DNA of 64,000 nucleotides from NCBI RefSeq assembly GCF_021513275.1, contig NZ_CP090978.1:124001-188000 (forward strand), given 5' to 3'. The notes under the pieces are model-generated. The model was not told where the DNA came from. It was given only the letters and a program-made list of their open reading frames with translations, and made no database searches. Each line of letters starts with the position of its first letter. Position 1 is the stretch's first letter. Source of the stretch: Paenibacillus hexagrammi. Lineage in GTDB: Bacteria > Bacillota > Bacilli > Paenibacillales > NBRC-103111. Below, one piece after another: positions 1 to 11,000 of the stretch. A program made the translations under genes and the position numbers.

Positions 1-1088
1 GTCCTCATATCGTCAACGAAGCCTGAGAACTCGTGAACGGGGATAAAGTATTCCTGAAGAAGGTCATTCTTTTCCGGTTGCGTATACTCCATAAAGGCAG
101 ATTCGGAACGCATCGCATTATTACGGCTGACGGAGCTGCCTTGTTGCTTGGAGAAAATGGGTTCTTGTAAGTTCCAGAACACGTTTTTCCCCCAAGAGAA
201 GGAGCGATTGATGTTAAACATTAGCTTCGTCAAGGTAACCCACTCTTCTCGAGTTTTGAGCTGATCATGACCTTGCAAGGGGACATTGCGATCGATTTGA
301 TAATTGATCGCGTACATATCGGTAAGAAAGCTCTCTGGAGCCACGGAAATTCGCGCGATATGCATGTGAATGTCGGGGTTGGCTTTAACCTGATTCATAA
401 AGTAGGCAGGATATTCATCAACGTTCGTTTTGTCTACTTTCGTGGTGTACATTTCATTATCCGTAAGTGTTAGGGTGACATCCAAAATAATTCCGAATAA
501 CCCGTACCCGCCAAGAGCTAGCGGAAACAAGTCCGCATTTTCCGTCCGGCTTACCCGCTTGATTTGGCCGTCTGCAGTCAACAAATGAAACGACTCTACG
601 CTCTTGATCATCGAACCGTTACGTATGTCCCGGCCGTGGGCGTTAATGCTGATCGATCCTCCGACGGTAAAAATATTTTGGGATTGCATCGTTTTAATCG
701 CTAACCCGTATGGATTAATCGCATTCTGAATATCATTCCAGGTGGCACCTGCTTGAACCTGAATCTTTTTAGCATTCGGATCGATAAACAAGATTTTATT
801 AAAAGAAGTCATATCAATGACAATGCCGTCTTTATAATACGTATGCCCGCCTTGGCTATGACGCTGCCCGGAAATCGATATCGTCAAATGTTTTTGCTTG
901 GCTTCCTTAATAAGCGATACAAGCTGCTCAATTTCTTGTCCTTTGACTACTCGTTCTACTTTTATTGGATGCAGACGACTGTAATCGGTTATCGTGTATG
1001 GATCTTGGTCGGGGGAATTCGTATGAATGAATTCAAGCATGCATAGCGCTGCAAGAATCGATAACGCGATTCCTTTTTTCATTTGCAT
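1..1088 (-). CDS. FAD-dependent oxidoreductase, VAO/gulonolactone-oxidase type (3' end beyond window)
   Basis: The minus strand is open from about 1088 to the window edge, so the C-terminus is missing. Translation starts MQMKKGIALSILAALCM, a hydrophobic N-terminal anchor or signal segment. It continues with ISGQRHSQGGH, the FAD-binding_4 motif whose His is the usual covalent flavin attachment site. GATWNDIQNAI and FTVGGSISINAHGRD then follow, typical of the PP-loop/FAD domain of L-gulonolactone and related oxidases (B. subtilis YitY-like). A C-terminal substrate domain appears to begin before the edge. The start is uncertain: ATG 1088 and ATG 1082 sit 16 or more bases from the AGGAG, whereas TTG 1094 sits about 10 bases from it. 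The family oxidises sugar-acid lactones or alcohols with O2; the substrate here is unknown. Confidence 0.8.
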   Translation of the reverse strand, partial: MQMKKGIALSILAALCMLEFIHTNSPDQDPYTITDYSRLHPIKVERVVKGQEIEQLVSLIKEAKQKHLTISISGQRHSQGGHTYYKDGIVIDMTSFNKILFIDPNAKKIQVQAGATWNDIQNAINPYGLAIKTMQSQNIFTVGGSISINAHGRDIRNGSMIKSVESFHLLTADGQIKRVSRTENADLFPLALGGYGLFGIILDVTLTLTDNEMYTTKVDKTNVDEYPAYFMNQVKANPDIHMHIARISVAPESFLTDMYAINYQIDRNVPLQGHDQLKTREEWVTLTKLMFNINRSFSWGKNVFWNLQEPIFSKQQGSSVSRNNAMRSESAFMEYTQPEKNDLLQEYFIPVHEFSGFVDDMR

Positions 1089-1294
1089 AGCCAACGAGAT
1101 GCTGCTCCTTTCTCCTGTGAAACGATGATATTCAATTCGCCGCTATAGGGAGATATCCTTTTCGTAGAGGGATGCAGTTATGGAGATCGATCTGAACCGT
1201 GTCTTTCATTTATTGTGATAAATTATGGATAAATAATAGGTTTAGGTTAAACCAATTCATAGGGAGATTCAAAAATTACGCAGGAGGGATCGAA

Positions 1295-1381
1295 ATGAAA
1301 ATAGAAGTATATAGAACGCAAACATCAGAAAAGAATGACTGGGCACCAGGATGGGAGGCCATCAATGGAAGGAATAATTAG
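1295..1381 (+). CDS. 28-aa ORF overlapping the start of the acetyltransferase
   Basis: A strong AGGAGG lies 7 bases before this ATG and begins a 28-codon reading (starts MKIEVYRTQTSEKNDW). It stops 17 bases inside the following acetyltransferase gene in another frame. The overlap would couple translation of the two. No family was recognised. It may be a leader peptide, or the remnant of an upstream gene whose ribosome entry site is still used. Confidence 0.35.
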   Translation: MKIEVYRTQTSEKNDWAPGWEAINGRNN

Positions 1382-1838
1382 AAAGGCTCTACCTGCAGAG
1401 GCGGATACCCTAAGCGATATTGCCTTTAGGTCAAAAGCATATTGGGGGTATGACTCGGCATACATGTTGCTTGCTAAGAACGATTTAACTATAAAGGTAG
1501 AAAACATTTCGGGGAGTTGGGTTTTCGTTATCGAAGCCCAGAACAGAATTAAAGGTTTTTATGAGTTAAGGGGAAGCTCAAATGATGAAGCGGAATTATG
1601 TTGGTTATTTGTTGATCCGAATGCAATTAAGTCGGGCTACGGGAAACGCTTGATGAAACACGCTATACAAGTAGCGATGGATAACGGCTTTCCATATATT
1701 CGAATAAAGAGTGATCCGAATGCTGTGGGATTTTATGAAGGATTCGGGGCAGTAGTAATTGGAGAAGCTTCTTCGACTGTGCGACCTGATTGGAAGCTCC
1801 CCATTATGAGGATGCATCTTAAGCAGACCTCACGTTAA
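1365..1838 (+). CDS. GNAT family N-acetyltransferase
   Basis: A 157-residue single-domain GNAT protein that transfers an acetyl group from acetyl-CoA to an unknown amine. The N-terminus (IRKALPAEADTLSDIAFRSK, then YWGYD) and the acetyl-CoA loop region (ELCWLFVDPNAIKSGYGKRL, with the Q/RxxGxG-like SGYGKRL) fit the fold, as does the late SDPNAVGFYEGFGA segment with its usual Phe-Tyr near the active site. ATG 1365 was chosen because GGGAGG lies 6 bases upstream; an ATG at 1335 has no such site. The gene follows a short overlapping ORF and ends before a strong terminator. The substrate cannot be told from sequence. Confidence 0.85.
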   Translation: MEGIIRKALPAEADTLSDIAFRSKAYWGYDSAYMLLAKNDLTIKVENISGSWVFVIEAQNRIKGFYELRGSSNDEAELCWLFVDPNAIKSGYGKRLMKHAIQVAMDNGFPYIRIKSDPNAVGFYEGFGAVVIGEASSTVRPDWKLPIMRMHLKQTSR

Positions 1839-1858
1839 AGATACGATATCGCTACATA

Positions 1859-1906
1859 AAACAGCGGCAGTTCAGGACGTTTGTTGGTCCATGGCTGCCG
1901 CTGTTT
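1859..1906. terminator. Bidirectional intrinsic terminator
   Basis: Perfect arms AAACAGCGGCAG (1859-1870) and CTGCCGCTGTTT (1895-1906) enclose a 24-base loop. The hairpin sits between the convergent acetyltransferase and the small peptide gene and can serve both. Confidence 0.8.
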
Positions 1907-1950
1907 GAATGACTGGATGTCAGTCGTATATTCATTTGGTAAACGCGTGA

Positions 1951-2142
1951 TTAACCTATCCGACCGCGAGCTGCTCTTGATTTGGAATAATCAGAGACGG
2001 GTATCCGTGGGCCTTTATTCACAGTGACGCCACCTTTAGTTTCCTGCATCTCTTTGTTAGAGAGTTCTTGCTCAAGATCGTTTATCTCGATTACTTTTTC
2101 TGTCTTGTGGTCTTGCTCAACCGTCTTTTTATCTTCTGACAA
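1951..2142 (-). CDS. Orphan small peptide with a double-glycine-type leader
   Basis: A 63-residue peptide. Start TTG 2142 is chosen because GGAGGAGG sits 8 bases upstream; the alternative GTG at 2151 overlaps that site. The N-terminal part is acidic and helical-looking, and leads into LSNKEMQETKGG. This matches the LSxxEL-x-x-I-x-GG consensus of leaders cut by C39 peptidase/ABC exporters. The predicted product after GG is a basic 25-residue tail (VTVNKGPRIPVSDYSK, then SRAARGRIG) without Cys and with few Ser/Thr, so not an obvious lanthipeptide. No maturation enzyme or C39 exporter is adjacent. It could be a bacteriocin, a signal peptide or an unrelated small protein. Confidence 0.55.
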   Translation of the reverse strand: MSEDKKTVEQDHKTEKVIEINDLEQELSNKEMQETKGGVTVNKGPRIPVSDYSKSRAARGRIG

Positions 2143-2277
2143 TGTAAGCACCTCCTCCGAAATGGTATGAATATAATTTTAGCATAAGAAGAATCTTTCG
2201 AAATAACCCAAACGGGGTATTTTAAAAGGGAGCGAAATAACGTTTGGGGGTCTGGGCATACACAGGAGAGAATGCCC

Positions 2278-2313
2278 AAAAAACCACTAGCGATATGGTT
2301 CGCTAGCGGTTTC
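2278..2313 (-). terminator. Intrinsic terminator of the SLH protein gene
   Basis: AACCACTAGCGA and TTCGCTAGCGGTT pair around a 5-base loop. On the minus strand the stem is followed by TTTTTT, just downstream of the SLH gene stop at 2346. Confidence 0.85.
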
Positions 2314-2345
2314 CGAAAACTTAATTAAACTACAAATCAAGTGAA

Positions 2346-4205
2346 TTACTTTAAGCTCTCTAATGCTTTTTTGATAGAGGGGCTCAAGCTATAAGTCTTA
2401 ATGATGGTTTCGATGGCTTCAGCACGCGTTGCTCCGCTGTTTGGGGCGAACGTATGATCACTCGTACCGTCAAAGATGCCCAAAGCAGTTGTCTTCTTGA
2501 TTGCCTCTGTACCGTAGGCTCCATCTAGATCAGTAAATTGAACCTTCGATGTATCTTTTTTAAGGATATATGCATTCAAAACACGAGTGATCATGAGGGC
2601 CATTTCTTGACGGGAGATGGTCTGTTCCGGTCGGATCGTACCGTCCTCATATCCAGTTAATACCCCAACAGCTACTAGTTTCTTGAGGTTATTCGTAGAC
2701 CAGTGACCGTTAATATCGCTAAATGCTGCGAAATCTTCCTCTTTGAAAGTTACTTTTCGCGAAGCCATACCAACAAAAGCACGGTCGATCATCGCTGCAA
2801 ATTCAGCACGTGTGATCTGATCATCCGGCTCGAAGCCTCCGTCAGGATATCCATTAAGAACGCCAAGCTTTGTTAGCTTTTCAACGGAAGGGAGAGACCA
2901 GTGTCGGTCAACGTCATTATACTTCAGCGCAACTAGGTTACCGCCTTTGCTGAGTATTTGAGCCGTTCTAGCTTCAACTCCAGTGATCACATTACTGTCA
3001 CTATTCACAACACGACTTCTGAAAATATCGTTAGGGTCTTGGTATTCGTCTGAGCCCACTGTTGTTGGCGCAGGCTCTAGCGCTTTAGAACCATCTTCTG
3101 TTTTGGTATCTTCTGGATCTGTTGGCACTGGTGATGGGGCAGATTCAGATGATGAATGTTTCTTTTTAGGGGGCTGCTCGCCATAAACATACAACGTGAT
3201 CGTTCCTGCATTGTAGCTTTGACCCGAAGGTACGGAAACACTTTTGTAGCTGTCCACGTATCCATAGGCACTTGCTGTAACCGTCTGAGTCCCCGATGGA
3301 ACGTTACTTAAGGTGAATGCACCTTCAGCATTGGTAGTCGTGCTCTTTTGACCGATTTTAACAGTAGCGCCATAGACCCAGCCGGTTACTTCACCATACA
3401 CGCGGCCAGTAACCGTGCCGGTTGTTTGGCCACCATTTCCTAGTACAGTATGTACGTAGACCTCGGAGACACTATTAACCGTACCATTTCTTCTATCACC
3501 GTAATATTTAGCTGTGAGCGGATGGTCTCCAGGTGCTAGATTGGTTGCATTAAAGCTAGCTCTCGCATATCCATTTGAAATACCTTGCGGCTCCATGGCA
3601 AGCGTAGCTAATTCGGTGTCGCCATCCATCAGCACTACAGCGCCGGAAATCTCTCCAGAAGTCCGGGGATTTGTTTCTGTTTTGATACTAATATACACAG
3701 GTACCCCGTACATGGAGGGGTTATTATAAGTTTCTACTGTTGTCACAGTTGGTCTTGCTGTAGTAGGTGCTACATCCGTGGCTACTGTTTGTGTAATTGC
3801 GCTAGATGTGGTACTAGGGCCGTACGAGCCGTTTCCGCTATATTCAGCTGTAATTTGATGATCTCCGACAGTCAGGCCTTTCGCAGCGAAATAAGCTTCA
3901 TTAAAATGACCTGGATCTCCGCTTATGGAAGCTGTGCCTAGCACAGTATTTCCTTCCTTAAATGTCACTGTACCTGTTACATCACCCCAAGCATGAGGCG
4001 ATATTGTCGCCATAAAGGTAGCAGGTTCTCCATCTAAGGATGGACTGCCTATGCTTGAGATGCTAATTGTTGTACTGATAAGTGCAGGTGTTGAAGTATC
4101 GTCTGTTGGTGGTGTGGCAGCGGTTGCGATGGCCGCCGGTACAGAACTAAACATCAATGCTGTTACTAGTACAGCGCTGAACTGTCTTTTAAAATTTGAA
4201 AACAT
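2346..4205 (-). CDS. Exported SLH-domain protein with Ig-like and carboxypeptidase-regulatory-like domains
   Basis: A roughly 619-residue surface protein. The N-terminal signal peptide (SNFKRQFSAVLVTALMFSS) ends near an ATAATPP cleavage region. Two Ig-like/Big_3-type domains follow at about 40-135 and 145-255 (TGTVTFKEGNTVLGTASIS; AEYSGNGSYGPST). A CarboxypepD-reg-like beta domain lies at about 262-345 (TTTNAEGAFTLSNVPSGTQT), then a Ser/Pro/Glu-rich linker. Three SLH domains close the protein at about 425-615, with TRAEFAAMIDRAF, SRQEMALMITRVL and TRAEAIETIIKTY. SLH domains hold proteins to pyruvylated secondary cell wall polymer. ATG 4205 follows AAAGGAAAT; ATG 4226 is possible but lacks a site. 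A 6-bp hairpin (4235-4253) lies in the leader. Function beyond wall attachment is unknown. Confidence 0.88.
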   Translation of the reverse strand: MFSNFKRQFSAVLVTALMFSSVPAAIATAATPPTDDTSTPALISTTISISSIGSPSLDGEPATFMATISPHAWGDVTGTVTFKEGNTVLGTASISGDPGHFNEAYFAAKGLTVGDHQITAEYSGNGSYGPSTTSSAITQTVATDVAPTTARPTVTTVETYNNPSMYGVPVYISIKTETNPRTSGEISGAVVLMDGDTELATLAMEPQGISNGYARASFNATNLAPGDHPLTAKYYGDRRNGTVNSVSEVYVHTVLGNGGQTTGTVTGRVYGEVTGWVYGATVKIGQKSTTTNAEGAFTLSNVPSGTQTVTASAYGYVDSYKSVSVPSGQSYNAGTITLYVYGEQPPKKKHSSSESAPSPVPTDPEDTKTEDGSKALEPAPTTVGSDEYQDPNDIFRSRVVNSDSNVITGVEARTAQILSKGGNLVALKYNDVDRHWSLPSVEKLTKLGVLNGYPDGGFEPDDQITRAEFAAMIDRAFVGMASRKVTFKEEDFAAFSDINGHWSTNNLKKLVAVGVLTGYEDGTIRPEQTISRQEMALMITRVLNAYILKKDTSKVQFTDLDGAYGTEAIKKTTALGIFDGTSDHTFAPNSGATRAEAIETIIKTYSLSPSIKKALESLK

Positions 4206-5083
4206 TCCACATACATTTCCTTTCATGATGAATTGCTCGGTTTGTTGCCGAGCCTTCTAAGTTGGTCCCTGAATTGACTACGGGCTCCTTTCTATTAGGA
4301 ATAGTTGAAACGCAACAGAATATAGTATCGTCATCATATGTCGAAATTTGAATATCAAACTCGAAAAAAGTCGAATAATAACAAGGTGCTGTCTTTTAAG
4401 AATTAGCCGGCATTTGTTGGCCTATGGTTTATTCGAAGCAACAGAACCTTGGTAAGAGGTCAAATAACTAGCCATTTTTTGTAATATTAAAACAACATTT
4501 TTAAATGCTGTTTTTTTCTTGTACGTTCTATTTTTATAGAGTTATAATAGTCCCAAAGGCAGTTCTTTGGGTGTAGAACTTAAGGCATAGATTAGATGAA
4601 TTGGAGGTAAATTGTATATTGATAGTTTTTTAATGAACAGAATGAATTCTTTTCTGCTTCCTGCATAGTTTAGAATGATTAGCAATCTACCCCAAAAGCT
4701 ATCGCCGATAAAATCATTCGTGGTGCAAGTCCAAATTTAGTAATTTCCTTCATCGTATGTCCCGCTCTCAAATCCCTCCAGACTAGTTAACTCCTTCAAA
4801 GAATATGGGAAATGAATAACAATTTTATGGATGAAAGCAAAAAAAGTAAACGAATTATCTAAGCATTAAATTCCACAGCAGTACTTAAACATCTACGACT
4901 TCCCTAACTAGAATTCTGCTTGTTAGTTTCCTTTTTGGCGTTCTCTACTAGATTTATGAATATTTATTCTGAGAAAATCCAGTCCTTAAGCCAAGGTAAA
5001 GGCAAGAAGGCCTTGGATGTATTCATGATGTGAAAAATTTTTTTGCTGTCTAAAATGTGTGATATTTGCTGTGAGGTGGAGAG
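4206..5083. other. AT-rich 880-bp divergent intergenic region between two SLH genes
   Basis: No substantial gene was found. The region holds a leader hairpin for the minus SLH gene, a plus-strand promoter (4519-4548) with a CCCAAAG/CTTTGGG hairpin at 4552-4571, and an 18-codon mini-ORF at 4612-4668 with GGAGGT. A CCAAGG/CCTTGG hairpin lies at 4991-5016, 70 bases before the giant gene. A 24-codon minus reading at 4679-4753 could be a gene remnant. Confidence 0.6.
4519..4548 (+). promoter_or_regulatory. Sigma-A-type promoter implying a ~530-nt leader for the giant SLH gene
   Basis: TTGTAC (4519-4524) and TATAAT (4543-4548) are separated by 18 bases. Transcription would begin near 4555 and run 530 bases to the start at 5084, through the hairpins and mini-ORF described for the intergenic region. 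Confidence 0.5.
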
Positions 5084-8000
5084 ATGTTTAAGAGATTCCC
5101 TGCAATAATAGTATTTTTGCTTGTGTTTACTTTGCTACAGCCTATATGGGGTGTACAGAAGGCGCAAGCAAGTGGAGAAGTAGTGAGGTACGCCAATAAG
5201 GATGTATTTATTGATAATACTTTCACATACCCAGGGGGGTACAGTGCGGCACAGTTCGTTCCAGGTGGAACAGATATTAAAGTGAACGCTGTGGGTCCTG
5301 ATAATGAATTTGATAATCAGAAGACAGCTATTAATTTTGACCAATTGAATAACGGTATGCCGTCTACAATTACTTCGGTGACGTTAAGGGTCTTCATTCC
5401 TTATGTATCTGTTATTCAGAATTCTGCTACGAAGCAAGAGGTTAATGTAACTGTTGATGCATCAGACAATACATCTTGGTCAGTAGATCTCGGGGGTAAT
5501 CCAGCGAACTTTCCGACAAATAATAATGATGTTCTGTTAAATTCACTTCCAGAAAAACGTGTTGCATACGACACAGGTGCCATTGATGCATCTACTGTAG
5601 ATACAACTTCTATAGGCTGTATACCAGATACAAATACTAACGCCCCACTTTTAGGATGCTTGAATTTTGATGTGACAGATTATGTAAAGGATAGAATCAT
5701 AAACAAACATGTTTCAGATATTACCTTCTTGTTGACAGGGATTCCTCAAAACTCATCGCAAAAAAAGAAAGCATATTTTACGATATATCCATACGAAAAT
5801 GCAACCTATAAGCCGCAATTAATTATTGCAGGCGTGACGGATACGACGCCTCCTGTTGTCACTGGGGTGACAGAAGGTAGTAGCTACAGTAACAACAGGA
5901 CAATCACATTTGATGAGGGTACGGCGACATTGGACGGCTCGCCGTTTACAGGCGGCAGCGTGGTGAGTTCGGAAGGAGCCCATACTCTAGTCGTAACGGA
6001 TGCGGCAGGCAATACGACAACGGTGAACTTTACGATCGACAAGACAGCTCCGATTGTCACTGGAGTAACGAACAGCGGATTGTATAACGTGGATAAAACC
6101 ATCACGTTTAATGAAGGCACAGCCACATTGGATGGCTCAGCGTTTACGAGCGGCAGCACGGTGAGTGCGGAAGGCGCGCACACGCTGATCGTAACGGATG
6201 CGGCAAGCAACGTAACGACAGTGAACTTTACGCTCGATAAGACTGCGCCGACGGTAACGGGAGCGTCGAACGGCGGAAGTTATAACACCGATCGCACAAT
6301 CTCATTCAGTGATGGAACAGCGACGCTGGATGGTTCAGCGTTCACAAGCGGTGGTACAGTGAGCGCAGAAGGCTCTCATACGCTGGTCGCAACGGATGCA
6401 GCGGGTAACAGTGCGACGATCACGTTTACGATCGACAAGACAGCGCCAGTCGTCACGGGCGTAACGGACAGTGGCTTGTATAACGTGGATAAAACCATCA
6501 CGTTTAATGAAGGCACAGCGACGCTGGATGGCTCGGCATTTACGAGCGGCAGCACGGTGAGCGCGGAAGGTGCGCACACACTGATCGTAACGGATGCGGC
6601 AAGCAACGTAACAACAGTGATCTTTACGATCGATAAGACGGCGCCGACGGTAACAGGAGCATCGAACGGGGGGAGCTACAACACCGATCGCACAATCTCA
6701 TTCAGTGACGGAACGGCGACGCTGGATGGTTCAGCGTTCACAAGCGGCAGTGTAGTGAGCGCAGAAGGCTCTCATACGCTGATTGTGACGGATGGAGCGA
6801 ATAACAGTGCGACGATCACGTTTACGATCGACAAGACAGCACCTGTCGTCACGGGCGTATCGGACAGTGGATTGTATAACGTGGATAAAACCATCACATT
6901 TAATGAAGGAACAGCGACGCTAGATGGCTCAGCATTTACGAGTAGCAGCACGGTGAGCGCGGAAGGCGCTCACACGCTGATCGTAACGGATGCGGCAAGC
7001 AACGTAACGACAGTGAACTTTACGATCGATAAGACAGCGCCGATGGTAACGGGAGCGTCGAACGGCGGAAGTTATAACACCGATCGCACAATCTCATTCA
7101 GTGATGGAACAGCGACGCTGGATGGTTCAGCGTTCACAAGCGGAGGTACAGTGAGCGCAGAAGGCTCTCATACGTTGGTCGCAACAGATGCAGCGGGTAA
7201 CAGTGCGACGATCACGTTTACGATCGACAAGACAGCGCCAGTCGTCACGGGCGTAACGGACAGTGGCTTGTATAACGTGGATAAAACCATCACGTTTAAT
7301 GAAGGCACAGCGACGCTGGATGGCTCAGCGTTTACGAGTGGCAGCACGGTGAGCGCGGAAGGCGCGCACACGCTGATTGTAACGGACGCGGCAGGCAACA
7401 CGACGACGGTGAACTTTACAATCGACGTGACAGGGCCGACGGTAACAGGAGTGACAGACGGAGGAATCTACAACACGGATCGTACGGTTACACTGAGTGA
7501 CGGTACGGCGACGTTAAATGGTTCAGCATTTGCTAGCGGAGACGCAGTAAGTGCAGAAGGTGATTACACGCTGGTCGCAACAGATGCGGTGGGTAACAGC
7601 GCGACGATCACGTTTACGATCGACAAGACAGCACCTGTCGTCACGGGCGTAACGGACAGTGGCTTGTATAACGTGGATAAAACCATCACGTTTAATGAAG
7701 GCACAGCGACGCTGGATGGCTCAGCGTTTACGAGTAGCAGCACAGTGAGCGCGGAAGGCGCGCACACGCTGATTGTAACGGACGCGGCAGGCAACACGAC
7801 GACGGTGAACTTTACAATCGACGTGACAGGGCCGACGGTAACTGGTGTATCGAACGGAGGAAGCTACAATACGGATCGTACGGTTACACTGAGTGACGGA
7901 ACGGCGACGTTAAATGGTTCAGCATTTGCAAGCGGAGACGCAGTAAGTGCAGAAGGTGATTACACGCTGATCGCAACAGATGCGGCGGGTAACAGCACGG

Positions 8001-11000
8001 CGATTACGTTTACGATCGACAAAACGGCTCCGGTCGTCACGGGCGTAGCGGACAGTGGCTTGTATAACGTGGATAAAACCATCACGTTTAATGAAGGGAC
8101 AGCGACGCTGGATGGCTCAGCGTTTACGAGTAGCAGCACAGTGAGCGCGGAAGGTGTGCACACGCTGATCGTAACGGACGCGGCAGGCAACACATCGACG
8201 GTAAACTTTACGATCGATAAGACGGCGCCGACGGTAACTGGTGTATCGAACGGAGGAAGCTACAACACGGATCGTACGATTACACTGAGTGACGGAACGG
8301 CGACGTTAAATGGTTCAGCATTTGCAAGCGGAGACGTAGTAAGTGCAGAAGGCGACTACACGTTGGTCGCAACAGATGCGGCGGGTAACAGCGCGACGAT
8401 CACGTTTACGATCGACAAGACAGCACCTGTCGTCACTGGCGTAACGGACAGTGGCTTGTATAACGTGGATAAAACCATCACGTTTAATGAAGGGACAGCG
8501 ACGCTGGATGGCTCAGCGTTTGCGAGTAGCAGCACAGTGAGCGCGGAAGGTGCGCACACGCTGATCGTAACGGACGCGGCAGGCAACACATCGACGGTAA
8601 ACTTTACGATCGATAAGACGGCGCCGACGGTAACTGGTGTATCGAACGGAGGAAGCTACAACACGGATCGTACGATTACACTGAGTGACGGAACGGCGAC
8701 GTTAAATGGTTCAGCATTTGCAAGCGGAGACGCAGCAAGTGCAGAAGGCGACTACACGCTGGTCGTAACAGATGCAGCGGGTAACAGCACGACGATTACG
8801 TTTACGATCGACAAGACAGCACCTGTCGTCACTGGAGTAACGGACAGTGGCTTGTATAACGTGGATAAAACCATCACGTTTAATGAAGGGACAGCGACGC
8901 TGGATGGCTCAGCGTTTACGAGTGGCAGCACGGTGAGCACGGAAGGCGCGCACACGCTGGTCGTTACGGACGCGGCAGGCAACACGACGACGGTAAACTT
9001 AACGATCGATAAGACGGCACCGACGGTAACTGGTGTATCGAACGGAGGAAGCTACAACACGGATCGTACGATTACACTGAGTGACGGAACGGCGACGTTA
9101 AATGGTTCAGCATTTGCAAGCGGAGACGCAGCAAGTGCAGAAGGCGACTACACGCTGGTCGTAACAGATGCAGCGGGTAACAGCACGACGATTACGTTTA
9201 CGATCGACAAGACAGCACCTGTCGTCGCGGGCGTAACGGACAGTGGATTGTATAACGTGGATAAATCCATCACGTTTAATGAAGGCACAGCGACGCTGGA
9301 TGGCTCAGCGTTTACGAGTAGCAGCACAGTGAGCACGGAAGGCGCGCACACGCTGGTCGTTACGGACGCGGCAGGCAACACGACGACGGTAAACTTAACG
9401 ATCGATAAGACGGCACCGACGGTAACTGGTGTATCGAACGGAGGAAGCTACAACACGGATCGTACGATTACACTGAGTGACGGAACGGCGACGTTAAATG
9501 GTTCAGCATTTGCAAGCGGAGACGCAGCAAGTGCAGAAGGCGACTACACGCTGGTCGTAACAGATGCAGCGGGTAACAGCACGACGATTACGTTTACGAT
9601 CGACAAGACAGCACCTGTCGTCGCGGGCGTAACGGACAGTGGATTGTATAACGTGGATAAATCCATCACGTTTAATGAAGGGACAGCGACGCTGGATGGC
9701 TCAGCGTTTACGAGTAGCAGCACAGTGAGCGCGGAAGGCGCGCACACGCTGATCGTAACGGATGCGGCAAGCAATGCGACGTCGGTAAACTTTACGATCG
9801 ATAAGACGAAGCCGACGGTAACCGGTGTGGTTTACGATTCAAGCTATAACAGTGATGTAACGATCACGTTTAGCGATGGACCAGCGACGTTGGACGGTTC
9901 AGCGTTTGCAAGCGGAAGTACAGTGAGCACAGAAGGCTCTCATACGCTGGTTGTGACGGATGCGGCAGGCAACAGCACGACGGTCACGTTTACGATCGAC
10001 AAGACGGCTCCGGCTGTTGACGGAGTTACGGATAGTGGATTGTACAACGTAGATAAAACGATCACGTTCAATAAAGGTACAGCGACGCTGGATGGCTTGC
10101 CATTCACAAGCGGCAGCACCGTGAGCGCGGAAGGTGCCCACACGTTGATTGTTACAGATGCAGCAGGCAACACGACGACGATCAACTTTGAGATTGATAA
10201 GACAGCTCCAACAGTAACAGGGTTTGTTTATGAATCAGGTTACTACAATAGTGACCTAACCCTCGAGTTTAACGAAGGTACCGCAGATCTTAACGGTAAC
10301 CCTTTTACAAGCGGCAGCACCGTGAGCGCAGAGGGCACGTATACGTTGATCGTAACGGACATGGCGGGTAATAGCACAACGAACACCTTTACGATCGACA
10401 AGACGGCGCCGTTGGTCACCGGAGTGTCAGAGAATGGGCTTTACAATGTGGATCAAACGATCTCATTTAATGAAGGCACAGCAACGCTGGATGGATCGCC
10501 ATTCACAAATGGCAATGCGGTGAATGTGGAAGGTGAACATACATTAATCGTAAAGGATGCAGCAGAAAACTCCACGACCATAAATTTCAAGATCGATAAG
10601 TCTGTCCCAACAGTAACAGGAGTCGTATACGGCGGAAGCTATAACCACGACGTTACGATCACATTTATGGATACAACTGATACAATTACAGCTACATTGG
10701 ATGGCTCATCATTTACAAGCGGCAGCACCGTGAGTGCCGAAGGCACACATACCCTGATCGTGACTGACGCAGCGAGCAACAGCACGACAGTTGCTTTTGA
10801 AATTGATAAAAAAGCACCGGTGGTGACAGGTGTTGCTGAGCAAGAGTCGTATAGAGAAGCAACGATTACTTTTAATGAAGGTACAGCTACTTTAGACGAT
10901 GCTCCTTTCACAAGCGGAACCACAATCACTCAAAAAGGCTGGCATACACTCGTTGTGACCGATGCGGCTGGCAACAGCACAACGGTTACGTTCAGGATTA

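Noticed and set aside
1205-1225. TTGTGATAAATTATGG as an Fnr box
   Set aside because: Only one half-site is present.
4206-4400. Leader of the minus SLH gene as a cyclic-di-GMP riboswitch
   Set aside because: A GCTCGG/CCGAGC hairpin is present, but the conserved riboswitch segments are not seen.
4679-4753. 24-codon minus reading MKEITKFGLAPRMILSAIAF
   Set aside because: It resembles the start of a membrane methyltransferase, but it is too short and has no well-placed ribosome site; at most a remnant.
5884-10185. Series of 76-81-codon minus-strand open frames every 396 bp
   Set aside because: They are the antisense of the Ig repeats, have no ribosome sites and recur only because the repeat does.
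5850-11000. Tandem repeats considered as a CRISPR array
   Set aside because: Units are 198 bp, coding and contiguous with no spacers.
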